A DNA stretch of 31,572 nt from Mariaggregatimicrobium sp964498785 (lineage in GTDB: Bacteria > Zhuqueibacterota > Zhuqueibacteria > Thermofontimicrobiales > Thiofontviventaceae): assembly GCA_964498785.1 (NCBI GenBank), contig CAZCJL010000075.1:1-31572 (forward strand), read 5' to 3'. The number at the start of each line of letters is the position of its first letter. Position 1 is the first letter of the stretch. This document shows positions 24,563 to 31,572 of the stretch, piece by piece. Both the position numbers and the translations under genes were made by a program. The notes below the pieces were generated by a model that searched no databases, was not told the origin of the DNA, and saw nothing but the letters and a program-made list of their open reading frames with translations.

Positions 24563-26089
24563 ATGTCGAATCGTAACAAGATTGGTTTTGGGCTTGGTAT
24601 CCCATTGTTCTTCATTGTTCTGTTTTTCCCTTTCTCGGAATCACTGTCGCCTGAAGCGCACCGAACGTTGGCGGTGGCCGCATTAATGGCCTGCTGGTGG
24701 ATTACAGAGGCAATTCCGATTCCGGCAACTGCATTAATTCCTATTGTCGCGTTCCCGTTCCTGAAAATCCTGCCGACAAGCAAGGTTGTGACTGCTTACG
24801 CCGACAGCAACATCTTCCTGTTTCTCGGAGGCTTTTTATTGGCAATCACCATGCAGCGATGGGAATTGCACCGGCGGATAGCACTGTACATCATTCGTAA
24901 AATAGGTTTAAGTCCCGGTCGACTTATTTTAGGATTCATGATCGCAACGGCCTTCCTCTCCATGTGGATATCGAACACAGCGACAACAATGATGATGTAT
25001 CCAATCGGGTTAGCTATCATTTTGCAAATCGACGAAATGAATTCCTTCAGAAATAAAAATGACGGTCCGGCAAATAATAAAAAATTCGAAACAGCTTTGA
25101 TGCTGGCAATAGCGTATGCTGCAAGTATTGGCGGAATTGGCACCCTCATTGGAACACCGCCCAATATCGTTTTTGCCGCGGCAGTTCGCTCTATTTTCCC
25201 GGATGCTCCGGAAATCGGCTTTTTTCAGTGGTTGCTCGTGGGAATACCACTGGTGGTGTTTTTTATTCCGATCACCTGGCTTTATCTCACAAAAATCGCA
25301 ATGCGTGTCAGTCATTTTTCCACATCCGACGGGCACGAAGTTATCAATACAGAAATCGAAAAATTAGGTCCAATAACCAGAGCCGAGCGGTACACATTAG
25401 CTATTTTCCTTTTGACAGCATTCGGCTGGATATTCCGCAAAAAAATTGAGCTTGGTATTTTTACCATACCAGGTTGGTCAAATTTACTCGGAATTCAGGA
25501 TCTTGTTAATGATGCAACCGTGGCTATTTTTGCATCGATTTTGCTTTTCATGATTCCTGTGAATTTCAAAAAAAAAGAATTCCTGTTGAATTGGGAATGG
25601 GCAATACGCATACCATGGGGAATTTTGATCTTATTTGGTGGTGGAATCGCATTAGCCATCGGATTTAAATCAAGCGGATTAGCAGAATGGATCGGAAATA
25701 ATCTCCGCTTTTTTTCCAATGTGCCGCTGTTAATTATGATTATGATCACCTGTTTCATGTTGACATTTTTAACCGAAGTCACGTCAAACACAGCAACCTC
25801 CACTATTTTTATGCCAATTTTAGCAGTCACCGCGTTAGCAATGAATATCCATCCATTTTTATTAATGGTGCCGGCTGCCATCTCTGCGTCCTGTGCTTTT
25901 ATGCTACCGGTCGCCACGCCGCCGAATGCTATCATTTTCGGCTCCGGCACAGTTACCATACCGCAAATGTCAAAAGCTGGCGTCGGTTTAAATTTCATCG
26001 GGATACTTATCGTAACAACGATTACATATCTGTTCGCTATTCCGGTATTTGGCATTATTTTCAATCAATTACCGATCTGGGCTAAATAG
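24563..26089 (+). CDS. SLC13/DASS-family sodium:anion (dicarboxylate) symporter
   Basis: This 508-aa inner membrane protein has about 11-12 hydrophobic segments. It would import di- or tricarboxylates, or sulfate, with sodium. Both repeats of the family carry the SNT signature that binds sodium and substrate: WISNTATTMMM near residue 138 and EVTSNTATSTIFMP near 408. The early block CWWITEAIPIPATALIPI and the late MLPVATPPNAIIFGSG are also typical of DASS carriers. The ATG at 24563 keeps the first helix but has no clear ribosome binding site. It is transcribed alone, between the rmuC hairpin and a repeat element. The exact substrate cannot be fixed from sequence. Confidence 0.92.
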   Translation: MSNRNKIGFGLGIPLFFIVLFFPFSESLSPEAHRTLAVAALMACWWITEAIPIPATALIPIVAFPFLKILPTSKVVTAYADSNIFLFLGGFLLAITMQRWELHRRIALYIIRKIGLSPGRLILGFMIATAFLSMWISNTATTMMMYPIGLAIILQIDEMNSFRNKNDGPANNKKFETALMLAIAYAASIGGIGTLIGTPPNIVFAAAVRSIFPDAPEIGFFQWLLVGIPLVVFFIPITWLYLTKIAMRVSHFSTSDGHEVINTEIEKLGPITRAERYTLAIFLLTAFGWIFRKKIELGIFTIPGWSNLLGIQDLVNDATVAIFASILLFMIPVNFKKKEFLLNWEWAIRIPWGILILFGGGIALAIGFKSSGLAEWIGNNLRFFSNVPLLIMIMITCFMLTFLTEVTSNTATSTIFMPILAVTALAMNIHPFLLMVPAAISASCAFMLPVATPPNAIIFGSGTVTIPQMSKAGVGLNFIGILIVTTITYLFAIPVFGIIFNQLPIWAK

Positions 26090-26181
26090 TCAAAATTTCT
26101 TAAAAATATGTTGCATATTTGAAAAATTCTTCTTTACTTTCAGACTAATATTTTTAGCAAAGACATTTTTCGTGTCGATTC

Positions 26182-26368
26182 TTTAATTTGCATTATTCAC
26201 AAAACGTGCCACAGAAGCACAAAGGTCACAGAGAAACAATAACGTGTGTGCACATTACTTTTCAAACTGAATTAAGAAAAATTCGAGTTACTATTGTTTC
26301 TGTAACGTTTTGAAAATAAAAACTCTGTGTACTCTAAGCCTCTGTGGCTATGAATATTTCAGGTTAAA
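26182..26368. mobile_element. palindromic-end MITE-like element, family 1, copy 2 (uninterrupted)
   Basis: This 187-bp element matches 2538-3026 minus its insertion. A stretch of about 70 bp around GTGTGCACATTACTTTTCAA is almost identical. The right end CAGGTTAAA is intact, while the left end has decayed to TTTAATTTG. Inner arms GCCACAGAAGC and GCCTCTGTGGC are inverted. It contains no frame. It shows the sequence at the family 2 insertion point before insertion (GTTACTATTGTTTCTGTAAC). The rocD promoter starts 16 bp beyond its right end. Confidence 0.75.
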
Positions 26369-26384
26369 TGATAGACACGATTTA

Positions 26385-26413
26385 TTGACCGGATTCGTTC
26401 GGACTATTATAAC
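26385..26413 (+). promoter_or_regulatory. sigma70-like promoter of rocD
   Basis: TTGACC (26385-26390), a 17-bp spacer and TATAAC (26408-26413) lie 42 bp upstream of the rocD ATG, just outside the MITE-like element. Confidence 0.6.
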
Positions 26414-26455
26414 TATTTACACAAAACCAGCAATTGCTTAGAGGAGGTTTATTTT

Positions 26456-27658
26456 ATGAAAACCAACGATTATCTTGCAATGGAAGATAAGTATGGAGCC
26501 CATAATTACAAACCATTGGATGTAGTGATTACCGAAGGTGCAGGAGTTTGGGTGAAAGATGTTGATGGTAACAAGTATATGGATTTTTTGGCAGCATATT
26601 CAGCGCTGAATCAAGGGCATTGTCATCCCCGTTTGATTCAAGTAATGCGAGAACAAATGGATAAACTGGCGCTAACTTCCAGAGCATTCAGAAATGATCA
26701 GCTCCCGTTTCTTGCAAAAGAATTATGTGAACTTACAGGCTTTGAAATGATGCTGCCCATGAACTCTGGTGCAGAAGCTGTTGAAACAGCTATTAAAGCA
26801 GCCAGAAAATGGGGTTATGAGGTGAAGGGCGTTGAAAAGAATAAAGCAGAAATTATTGCCTGTGACGGAAATTTTCATGGCCGAACAATCAGTATCATCA
26901 CCTTTTCTCCTGAAGAACAATACAAAGAAGGATTTGGCCCATTAACGCCTGGTTTCAAAATGATTGATTATGGCGATGCAGAAGCTCTTGAAGCAGCCAT
27001 CACTCCGAATACTGTCGCCTTTTTGGTTGAGCCAATCCAGGGCGAAGGTGGCGTGATTGTTCCGCCGGAAGGATATTTGAAAAAGGTGCGTGAGATATGC
27101 GACAAACACAATATTTTACTCATCGCTGACGAAATTCAAAGCGGATTAGGGCGAACCGGCAAAATGTTTGCGTCAGAACACGAAAACGTCAAACCCGATA
27201 TGATTACCATCGGAAAGGCACTGTCCGGTGGAATGTACCCGGTTTCTGCTGTTGTGGCATCCAGGGAAATTTTGGGAGTGTTTAAGCCCGGAGATCATGG
27301 ATCAACTTATGGCGGTAATCCATTAGGATGTGCAGTAGCACGCGAGGCGCTTAAAGTGATTGTTGATGGAAAATTACCGGAAAAAGCCCTGGAACTTGGT
27401 AACTACTTAATGCAACAGTTGAAAAAGATTCAAAGTCCGCATGTTGATTTTTACCGTGGCAAAGGACTGTGGATTGGTATCGTTTTAAAAGAAGAAGCTA
27501 ACGGCGCGCGTCGTTTCTGTGAAGCACTGAAGGAAAAGGGGCTGCTGTGCAAGGAAACACACTGGAATGTCATTCGCCTCGCTCCGCCACTGATAATCAC
27601 CAAAGAAGAAATTGACTGGGCTCTGGAACGTATTGAAGAAGTATTAACAACATTATAA
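26456..27658 (+). CDS. rocD: ornithine aminotransferase
   Basis: This 400-aa class III PLP-dependent aminotransferase converts ornithine and 2-oxoglutarate to glutamate semialdehyde and glutamate in arginine/ornithine breakdown or proline supply. The PLP lysine is K254 in TIGKALSGGMYPVSAV, and D225 in LIADEIQSGLGRTG contacts the pyridine ring. NSGAEAVETAIK and GNFHGRTISIITFS complete the cofactor site. Length and sequence match RocD closely rather than acetylornithine or GABA aminotransferases. A perfect GAGGAGG ribosome binding site precedes the ATG. The gene has its own promoter and a strong terminator, so it is monocistronic. Confidence 0.93.
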   Translation: MKTNDYLAMEDKYGAHNYKPLDVVITEGAGVWVKDVDGNKYMDFLAAYSALNQGHCHPRLIQVMREQMDKLALTSRAFRNDQLPFLAKELCELTGFEMMLPMNSGAEAVETAIKAARKWGYEVKGVEKNKAEIIACDGNFHGRTISIITFSPEEQYKEGFGPLTPGFKMIDYGDAEALEAAITPNTVAFLVEPIQGEGGVIVPPEGYLKKVREICDKHNILLIADEIQSGLGRTGKMFASEHENVKPDMITIGKALSGGMYPVSAVVASREILGVFKPGDHGSTYGGNPLGCAVAREALKVIVDGKLPEKALELGNYLMQQLKKIQSPHVDFYRGKGLWIGIVLKEEANGARRFCEALKEKGLLCKETHWNVIRLAPPLIITKEEIDWALERIEEVLTTL

Positions 27659-27678
27659 AATTAGATAGTGAAATAAAT

Positions 27679-27724
27679 ATTCTTCGCTTGATTTTTGCCC
27701 AAAAATCAGCGGAGAATTTTTTTT
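27679..27724 (+). terminator. intrinsic terminator after rocD
   Basis: ATTCTTCGCTTGATTTTT pairs with AAAAATCAGCGGAGAAT across a GCCC loop, with a few bulges or wobbles. It is directly followed by eight T residues. It begins 20 bp after the rocD stop and is the best intrinsic terminator in the window. Confidence 0.85.
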
Positions 27725-27753
27725 GATAAAATTTAATTTATTACCATATAACT

Positions 27754-28296
27754 ATGATACTAAAAAAAATATCAACACTCGACGCGGTTTTTATCACATT
27801 AATGGCTGCTTGCGGCCTGGCATTAAAGCCGATTATCGGGCCTTTGAGTAAACTTATTAGCTCTGTATTATTAATGCCCGGTGGCTCAATCGCCGGCGCC
27901 GTGTACATGATGTGGCCAATGCTGGCATTATTAGTTGTTAAAGAAAAAGGAGCTGCTTCACTCGTTGGTTTAATCGAAGGAGTTATTGTCACTATTTCCG
28001 GCATCTACGGCTCGCACGGGATACTATCGACCATTACCTATTTTCTCCCCTGTATATTTATTGATGCATCCTATATAATTTTTAAACGTTGGGAAAGTCG
28101 TTTAAAATATTTTATCCCGCCAGCCATTGGTAATACTGTTGGCTCGCTGCTCGTTACTTTATTTTTTCTTCACCTTCCACTTATTCCCTTACTAATTGGG
28201 CTCATTCCGGCGTTTATTTTTGGCGGGCTTGGTGGATTATTGGCCTTAAAACTCTATAGATTGTTGATTGATTCTTTTCCGCAATTCGAAAAATAA
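27754..28296 (+). CDS. ECF-type transporter S component (YkoE-like)
   Basis: This 180-aa protein is almost entirely hydrophobic, with 5-6 membrane segments, as in substrate-binding S components of energy-coupling factor transporters. AGAVYMMWPMLALLV and LVGLIEGVIVTISGIYGSHG recall the YkoE group tied to thiamine precursors. The ligand is not certain. No ECF ATPase or T component lies here, so it must share an energising module encoded elsewhere. Only 29 bp separate it from the rocD terminator, leaving no room for a riboswitch. A TTGATA/TATAAC pair (27723-27752) ends 1 bp before the ATG, so either the promoter is spurious or the transcript is nearly leaderless. I see no ribosome binding site. 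Confidence 0.6.
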   Translation: MILKKISTLDAVFITLMAACGLALKPIIGPLSKLISSVLLMPGGSIAGAVYMMWPMLALLVVKEKGAASLVGLIEGVIVTISGIYGSHGILSTITYFLPCIFIDASYIIFKRWESRLKYFIPPAIGNTVGSLLVTLFFLHLPLIPLLIGLIPAFIFGGLGGLLALKLYRLLIDSFPQFEK

Positions 28297-28731
28297 GATT
28301 TATGATCAATATTGCCCAATTTTCTTAATGCTCTTTTGTAGCTATCAATTATATTATCAATAGTTATATCCGCAATAAATTATCCCCAGCAAAGGGACGC
28401 AACGCATTATTTTTAAAAGTCGTGTTTGTTTTTTCAATCTGACGAGCCCGTCGGCATGCTCAGGATTAACTGACCAACAAAACACACCGTTCCACCAAGT
28501 TTTTGTCATTATTCCGGTTCGTTTTATAAAATTCTTTGTCTTTCAGATGTGGATTCAAAATAGATTTTTTTAGTTTTTTGGGCCGGATATAAAAAATGAT
28601 ATTAATTTGTTTAAACAAACCGAGTTTTAAACTCAGTTTTTATTCGCAAATAGAATTAATAGTTATTTATTATTGTGTTAACTTCTCTGCTGCATAATTT
28701 TATGAATATTTCAGCTATACAGTTTTATTGT
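28297..28731. other. gene-free stretch between convergent genes
   Basis: This AT-rich 435-bp stretch has no credible frame or RNA gene. Around 28440-28475 there is a segment (GACGAGCCCGTCGGCATGC) that resembles decayed intergenic repeats, and a terminator-like hairpin lies at 28617-28641. Confidence 0.5.
28617..28641 (+). terminator. terminator-like hairpin between convergent genes
   Basis: AAAC-C-GAGT pairs with ACTC-A-GTTT (8 bp with one mismatch, 5-7 base loop), followed by TTTTTATT on the plus strand. It lies 320 bp after the ECF S-component gene and about 90 bp past the end of the minus-strand URO-D gene. It could serve either direction. Confidence 0.45.
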
Positions 28732-29880
28732 TTAGTATCCACCACTCTCAGCAACAGTTTCATACATTGCCACAATATTTTCCGGCGGAACATCTGCCAA
28801 AATGTTATGGATCGTATTGAATACAAACCCGCCGCCAGGCGCCAGTAATTCGATGTTTCGCTTCACTTCATCCCGAACTTGTTTTGGAGTTCCGTTTGGC
28901 AGCGTGTCCTGGGTATCGATTCCGCCACCCCAGAAAACAATATCTTTCCCAAAGTCTTTTTTTAACTGTCCCGGCTCCATGCCCTTTGCCCGGATATGCA
29001 CCGGATTAATGATGTCGATCCCCATTTCGATAAACTCCGGCAGCAACGGACGAATATTGCCACAGGAATGAAAGAAAATTTTAGCGTTCGGCGCTTTTTT
29101 CTTCATAAATGAAATAAGCTCCTGCTGCCGTGGTTTAATGATATCCCGGAACATATCAAATGAAATGAGCTGCGATTCCTGAGAGCCGAAATCATCCGCC
29201 TCTGCAATCACATCAACGACATCGGCTAAATCCGTCAATGCCATGTCCCAGTAATTTAGTTTAACTTCTAAGATTTTATCCAGTAACTCTTCTGCGTGCT
29301 TTTTATCCAGCATTAAATCCATCAGCGCATTTTCCATTCCCCGCAACCGGATTGCCATTTCGAATAAACCGGCGCACACGCTTTTCAGAAATACCGGATA
29401 ACCTGCCTGGCTGTATTTTTCTGCCTGCTCCCGAAGTCCATTAATCCGTGCGCGATCACCGCCATCAGGAAAGGGATAATTCTTCAGGTAGGTAGATGAT
29501 AGTTCCGCTGACGCCATGGGACTGAGGTACAAATCGTACCACAAGCCTTCTTTTTTGTTGAAACGGTAGCCGAGTCCCCATTCATCGATATGATGCAGAT
29601 ATTCACCATCATCCTCATCCGTAAAATTATTTGAATTCATCAGAGGCCACAGTCCGCGGACATCGACTTGAAATCTGTCTAAAATATCATCATCCGGAAT
29701 GCAAATCTGTTGATTTCGATCCGGCACCTCCGGATTGGTTTCCGGCAGTCCAAAAAATCGGCGCGTATTCTGATATGCCTTTAAAGAAATAGCGGTTACC
29801 TGGGTCGATGCCAGATCCACTGGCACGCGATCCGGCTCCTGATGATTTAATGCTGTTAACAACCGTTCTCGTGACGTCAT
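28732..29880 (-). CDS. uroporphyrinogen decarboxylase (URO-D) family protein, probable methyltransferase type
   Basis: This 382-aa soluble TIM-barrel protein starts MTSRERLLTALNHQEPDRVP, the standard opening of the MtaA/CmuA-like branch of the URO-D family. That branch includes corrinoid:coenzyme M methyltransferases rather than haem enzymes. The zinc-ligand pair H271-x-C273 in FFHSCGNIRPLLPEF fits this branch. The C-terminus has WGGGIDTQDTLPNGTP and VFNTIHNILADVPPENI. True HemE motifs are absent. It follows the GH28 gene by 21 bp and is probably co-transcribed. Genes of this type often lie in sugar-degradation clusters with no assigned role. No corrinoid protein gene is in the window. The methyl donor and acceptor are unknown. 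Confidence 0.85.
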   Translation of the reverse strand: MTSRERLLTALNHQEPDRVPVDLASTQVTAISLKAYQNTRRFFGLPETNPEVPDRNQQICIPDDDILDRFQVDVRGLWPLMNSNNFTDEDDGEYLHHIDEWGLGYRFNKKEGLWYDLYLSPMASAELSSTYLKNYPFPDGGDRARINGLREQAEKYSQAGYPVFLKSVCAGLFEMAIRLRGMENALMDLMLDKKHAEELLDKILEVKLNYWDMALTDLADVVDVIAEADDFGSQESQLISFDMFRDIIKPRQQELISFMKKKAPNAKIFFHSCGNIRPLLPEFIEMGIDIINPVHIRAKGMEPGQLKKDFGKDIVFWGGGIDTQDTLPNGTPKQVRDEVKRNIELLAPGGGFVFNTIHNILADVPPENIVAMYETVAESGGY

Positions 29881-29901
29881 AGTCTTCTCGCTGTTTGTGA
29901 T

Positions 29902-31479
29902 TTAAAAACCTTTTACAATGTCAAGCTTTTTTATTTTTTCAGAAATATGAAGCATATTTTTCATTTCCATCATGCGTTTGGGCACAGTAATTTCACCGGC
30001 AGCAGTGCCACTGATTTTGATAAACGGATGCCCCTCGGCAAATGGATCGCAATCCCCGACGTATACATCCTTTACATCATTCAGGTCTATGACCGGCGCA
30101 TTATCATCTTCGGTTCGAAAGTTTACATCGATTAATTTTAATTGAGACAAATTTGTGCCAATAAACGCCGATCCGGAATTGCTTTTTACACTCACATTGT
30201 AAAATTCCAAATTCCGTGCATTTTGACACACCATCCCTTTTTCTGCTGTCAGAACGACATCCGTCAATCGAATACCGTCTACCGGCATTTCTTCCAATCC
30301 GATAATGGTGCCCGCAGACCGTGCGTTCATAGACGTGATTTGATTGATATGAATGTTTCTGAACCGCGGTGTTCGCTCGGACACTTCTTCTTTTGCTGTA
30401 TCCGTCCAGTAGTGCATATTGATGGTCAGCGCCTCGCCCACATTTCGCATGATAATGTTTGACACCCGAATGTTTTCCACAATACCGCCTCTCCCCCGTC
30501 GTGTTTTCAGCCGGATACCCCTGTCTGTTCCGTGAAAAACGCAATTGGAAACAACAACATTTCGGATATCCCCGGACGTTTCACTGCCAATAACAACGCC
30601 GCCATGACCGTGCTCCATTGTACAATTAGTAATTGCCACATCCTCTGTGGGGATTCCAACCGCACGTCCGTCCTCATCCATGCCAGATTTTAGCACGATG
30701 CAATCGTCTCCGACATTGATGTGACAATTGGAAATCCGCACTTTCTGTGATGAATCAATATCAATGCCGTCCGTATTCTCGGATTTTTCCGGGCTGATGA
30801 TCGTCACATTCTGAATCGTAATATTCTTACTGAAAACCGGATGGATATTCCAGAACGGTGAATTTTTGATAGTTACCCCTTCGATGAGCACATTTTCGCA
30901 GCGCATAAACTGGATAAATGGTGGTCTAAAATTGTAACACGCCCAATCCATAAATCCACCCGTAATGCCCTGATTAAGCTTTGCAAATTGCTTTTCCATC
31001 TCAGTTTCAGGTTGGTAATTTTCAATTTTCCTGACAACATTGAACCGATCCCACCAGGTTTTGCCCTGGCCGTCGAGTATGCCCCTGCCAGTAATCGCGA
31101 CGTTCTTCACATCTTCTCCAAAAATAAGCGGCGTATGTACCCAACACCGGATTCCGGCCCAGCGTGTTTTGACCGGCGGATATTCAGTGAAATCATCGCT
31201 GAACAGCAACGTCGCTCCGGCGTCGATAAATAACGTGATATTATCTTTTAGAATAATCGGTCCGGTTAAATAAGTTCCGGCAGGAAAGTAAATCGTTCCA
31301 CCGCCTTTTTCAGCACAGGCACTAATTGCTTTCGCGATCGCTGCTGTATTCGATGTCTCGCCGTCCGGAGTTCCGCCATAATTCAGAATATTGGCGAAAT
31401 TCTGATGCCCTGATGAGGCATAACTTAAACTGATTGAACCAATTAGCAGAATGAATAACAATTTGATTTTATAGATCAT
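29902..31479 (-). CDS. secreted glycoside hydrolase family 28 (polygalacturonase-like)
   Basis: This 525-aa exported enzyme has a signal peptide (KIKLLFILLIGSISLSYASS) and a right-handed parallel beta-helix. It would hydrolyse galacturonide linkages in pectin-type polymers by inversion. GH28 signatures are complete: NTDGID (D237), GDDC (D258, D259), GHGG (H292) and IRLK (R323, K325). The N-terminal block LNYGGTPDGETSNTAAIAKA is typical of bacterial exo-acting members and related rhamnogalacturonases. Retention by a lipid or T9SS domain is not seen, so it is probably periplasmic or released. It precedes the URO-D gene in one unit. Its start lies 36 bp from the window-end repeat, which therefore overlaps its promoter region. 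The precise substrate is not certain. Confidence 0.93.
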   Translation of the reverse strand: MIYKIKLLFILLIGSISLSYASSGHQNFANILNYGGTPDGETSNTAAIAKAISACAEKGGGTIYFPAGTYLTGPIILKDNITLFIDAGATLLFSDDFTEYPPVKTRWAGIRCWVHTPLIFGEDVKNVAITGRGILDGQGKTWWDRFNVVRKIENYQPETEMEKQFAKLNQGITGGFMDWACYNFRPPFIQFMRCENVLIEGVTIKNSPFWNIHPVFSKNITIQNVTIISPEKSENTDGIDIDSSQKVRISNCHINVGDDCIVLKSGMDEDGRAVGIPTEDVAITNCTMEHGHGGVVIGSETSGDIRNVVVSNCVFHGTDRGIRLKTRRGRGGIVENIRVSNIIMRNVGEALTINMHYWTDTAKEEVSERTPRFRNIHINQITSMNARSAGTIIGLEEMPVDGIRLTDVVLTAEKGMVCQNARNLEFYNVSVKSNSGSAFIGTNLSQLKLIDVNFRTEDDNAPVIDLNDVKDVYVGDCDPFAEGHPFIKISGTAAGEITVPKRMMEMKNMLHISEKIKKLDIVKGF

Positions 31480-31515
31480 TTTTTCCCATCCGTTTTCAAT
31501 TTACATGAATTTTTT

Positions 31516-31570
31516 GTATCTTCTCAATATTTTATGGTAGATATGGGCGATTGCCGCTATGTCGTATTTA
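31516..31570. repeat. right copy of the 55-bp inverted repeat that bounds the window
   Basis: This is the reverse complement of 1-55 with two differences. It lies immediately upstream of the GH28 gene. Read outward on the plus strand it begins ATGGTAGATATGGGC and stays open to the window edge. The repeat probably continues past the edge. No transposase is visible on the inner side. Confidence 0.85.
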
Positions 31571-31572
31571 AA

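Noticed and set aside
28297..28731. A tRNA or structured RNA in the 435-bp gap
   Set aside because: I found no cloverleaf, T-loop sequence or GC-rich structured core, only AT-rich sequence and one terminator-like hairpin.
30104..30544. 146-aa minus-strand frame within the GH28 gene
   Set aside because: It overlaps conserved GH28 motifs in another frame and is rich in Arg, Cys and His as expected for a shadow frame.
1..31572. The whole window as a transposon or integrative element bounded by the end repeats
   Set aside because: The content is ordinary metabolic and housekeeping genes with no transposase, integrase or conjugation gene, so a contig ending at dispersed repeats is simpler. The point is kept as a finding to check.

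Overview
The window reads as chromosomal DNA from a moderately AT-rich, Gram-negative-type bacterium of the FCB group, perhaps Calditrichota- or KSB1-like. This rests on three observations: a secreted peptidase ending in a type IX secretion-type sorting domain with an NYPNPFN motif, clear AGGAGG-type ribosome binding sites with sigma70-like TTGACA/TATATT promoters of 17-bp spacing (unlike typical Bacteroidota), and a lipoprotein signal peptide. The lineage is inferred from these few traits only. I see no rRNA, tRNA, CRISPR array, phage structural gene or transposase gene. Layout from left to right. Bases 1-361 hold an end repeat and a hairpin repeat. glgX (glycogen debranching) is on the minus strand at 362-2494. 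Bases 2495-3394 are gene-free and built of repeats: a palindromic-end element split by a second, 311-bp MITE-like element. Next come a 5'-truncated AraC/GyrI regulator (minus), a beta-solenoid lipoprotein plus GNAT-like protein pair (plus), and a 1417-aa soluble multi-sensor histidine kinase with an N-terminal receiver domain. From 16.8 kb back to 11.1 kb the minus strand carries iaaA-comB and then a polysaccharide flippase-dinB-glycosyltransferase unit. A secreted M28 peptidase (plus) and hutH (minus) converge on a long inverted repeat. hutH and namZ-rmuC are divergent from a compact back-to-back promoter region. The plus strand continues with an SLC13 transporter, a second copy of the palindromic-end element, ornithine aminotransferase (rocD) and an ECF-type S component. 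The right end is a minus-strand GH28 pectinase-URO-D methyltransferase pair. Functionally, many genes fit a heterotroph that degrades peptides and polysaccharides: a secreted M28 peptidase, isoaspartyl peptidase/asparaginase, histidine ammonia-lyase, ornithine aminotransferase, dicarboxylate uptake, a secreted polygalacturonase-like enzyme and glycogen debranching. namZ-rmuC joins peptidoglycan breakdown to a DNA-maintenance protein, and the flippase/glycosyltransferase pair points to a surface glycan. The most unusual content is the repeat landscape. The two ends of the window are a 55-bp inverted repeat (53/55 identical). Three copies of a 33-35-bp palindrome follow genes. One MITE-like element sits inside another, with a 6-bp target duplication and the second copy of the host element acting as an empty-site control. 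Coding oddities include the truncated regulator with a strong internal ribosome binding site, dinB translationally coupled to a flippase, and a URO-D methyltransferase paired with a pectinase. I found no clearly new defence or mobile system with its own enzymes.
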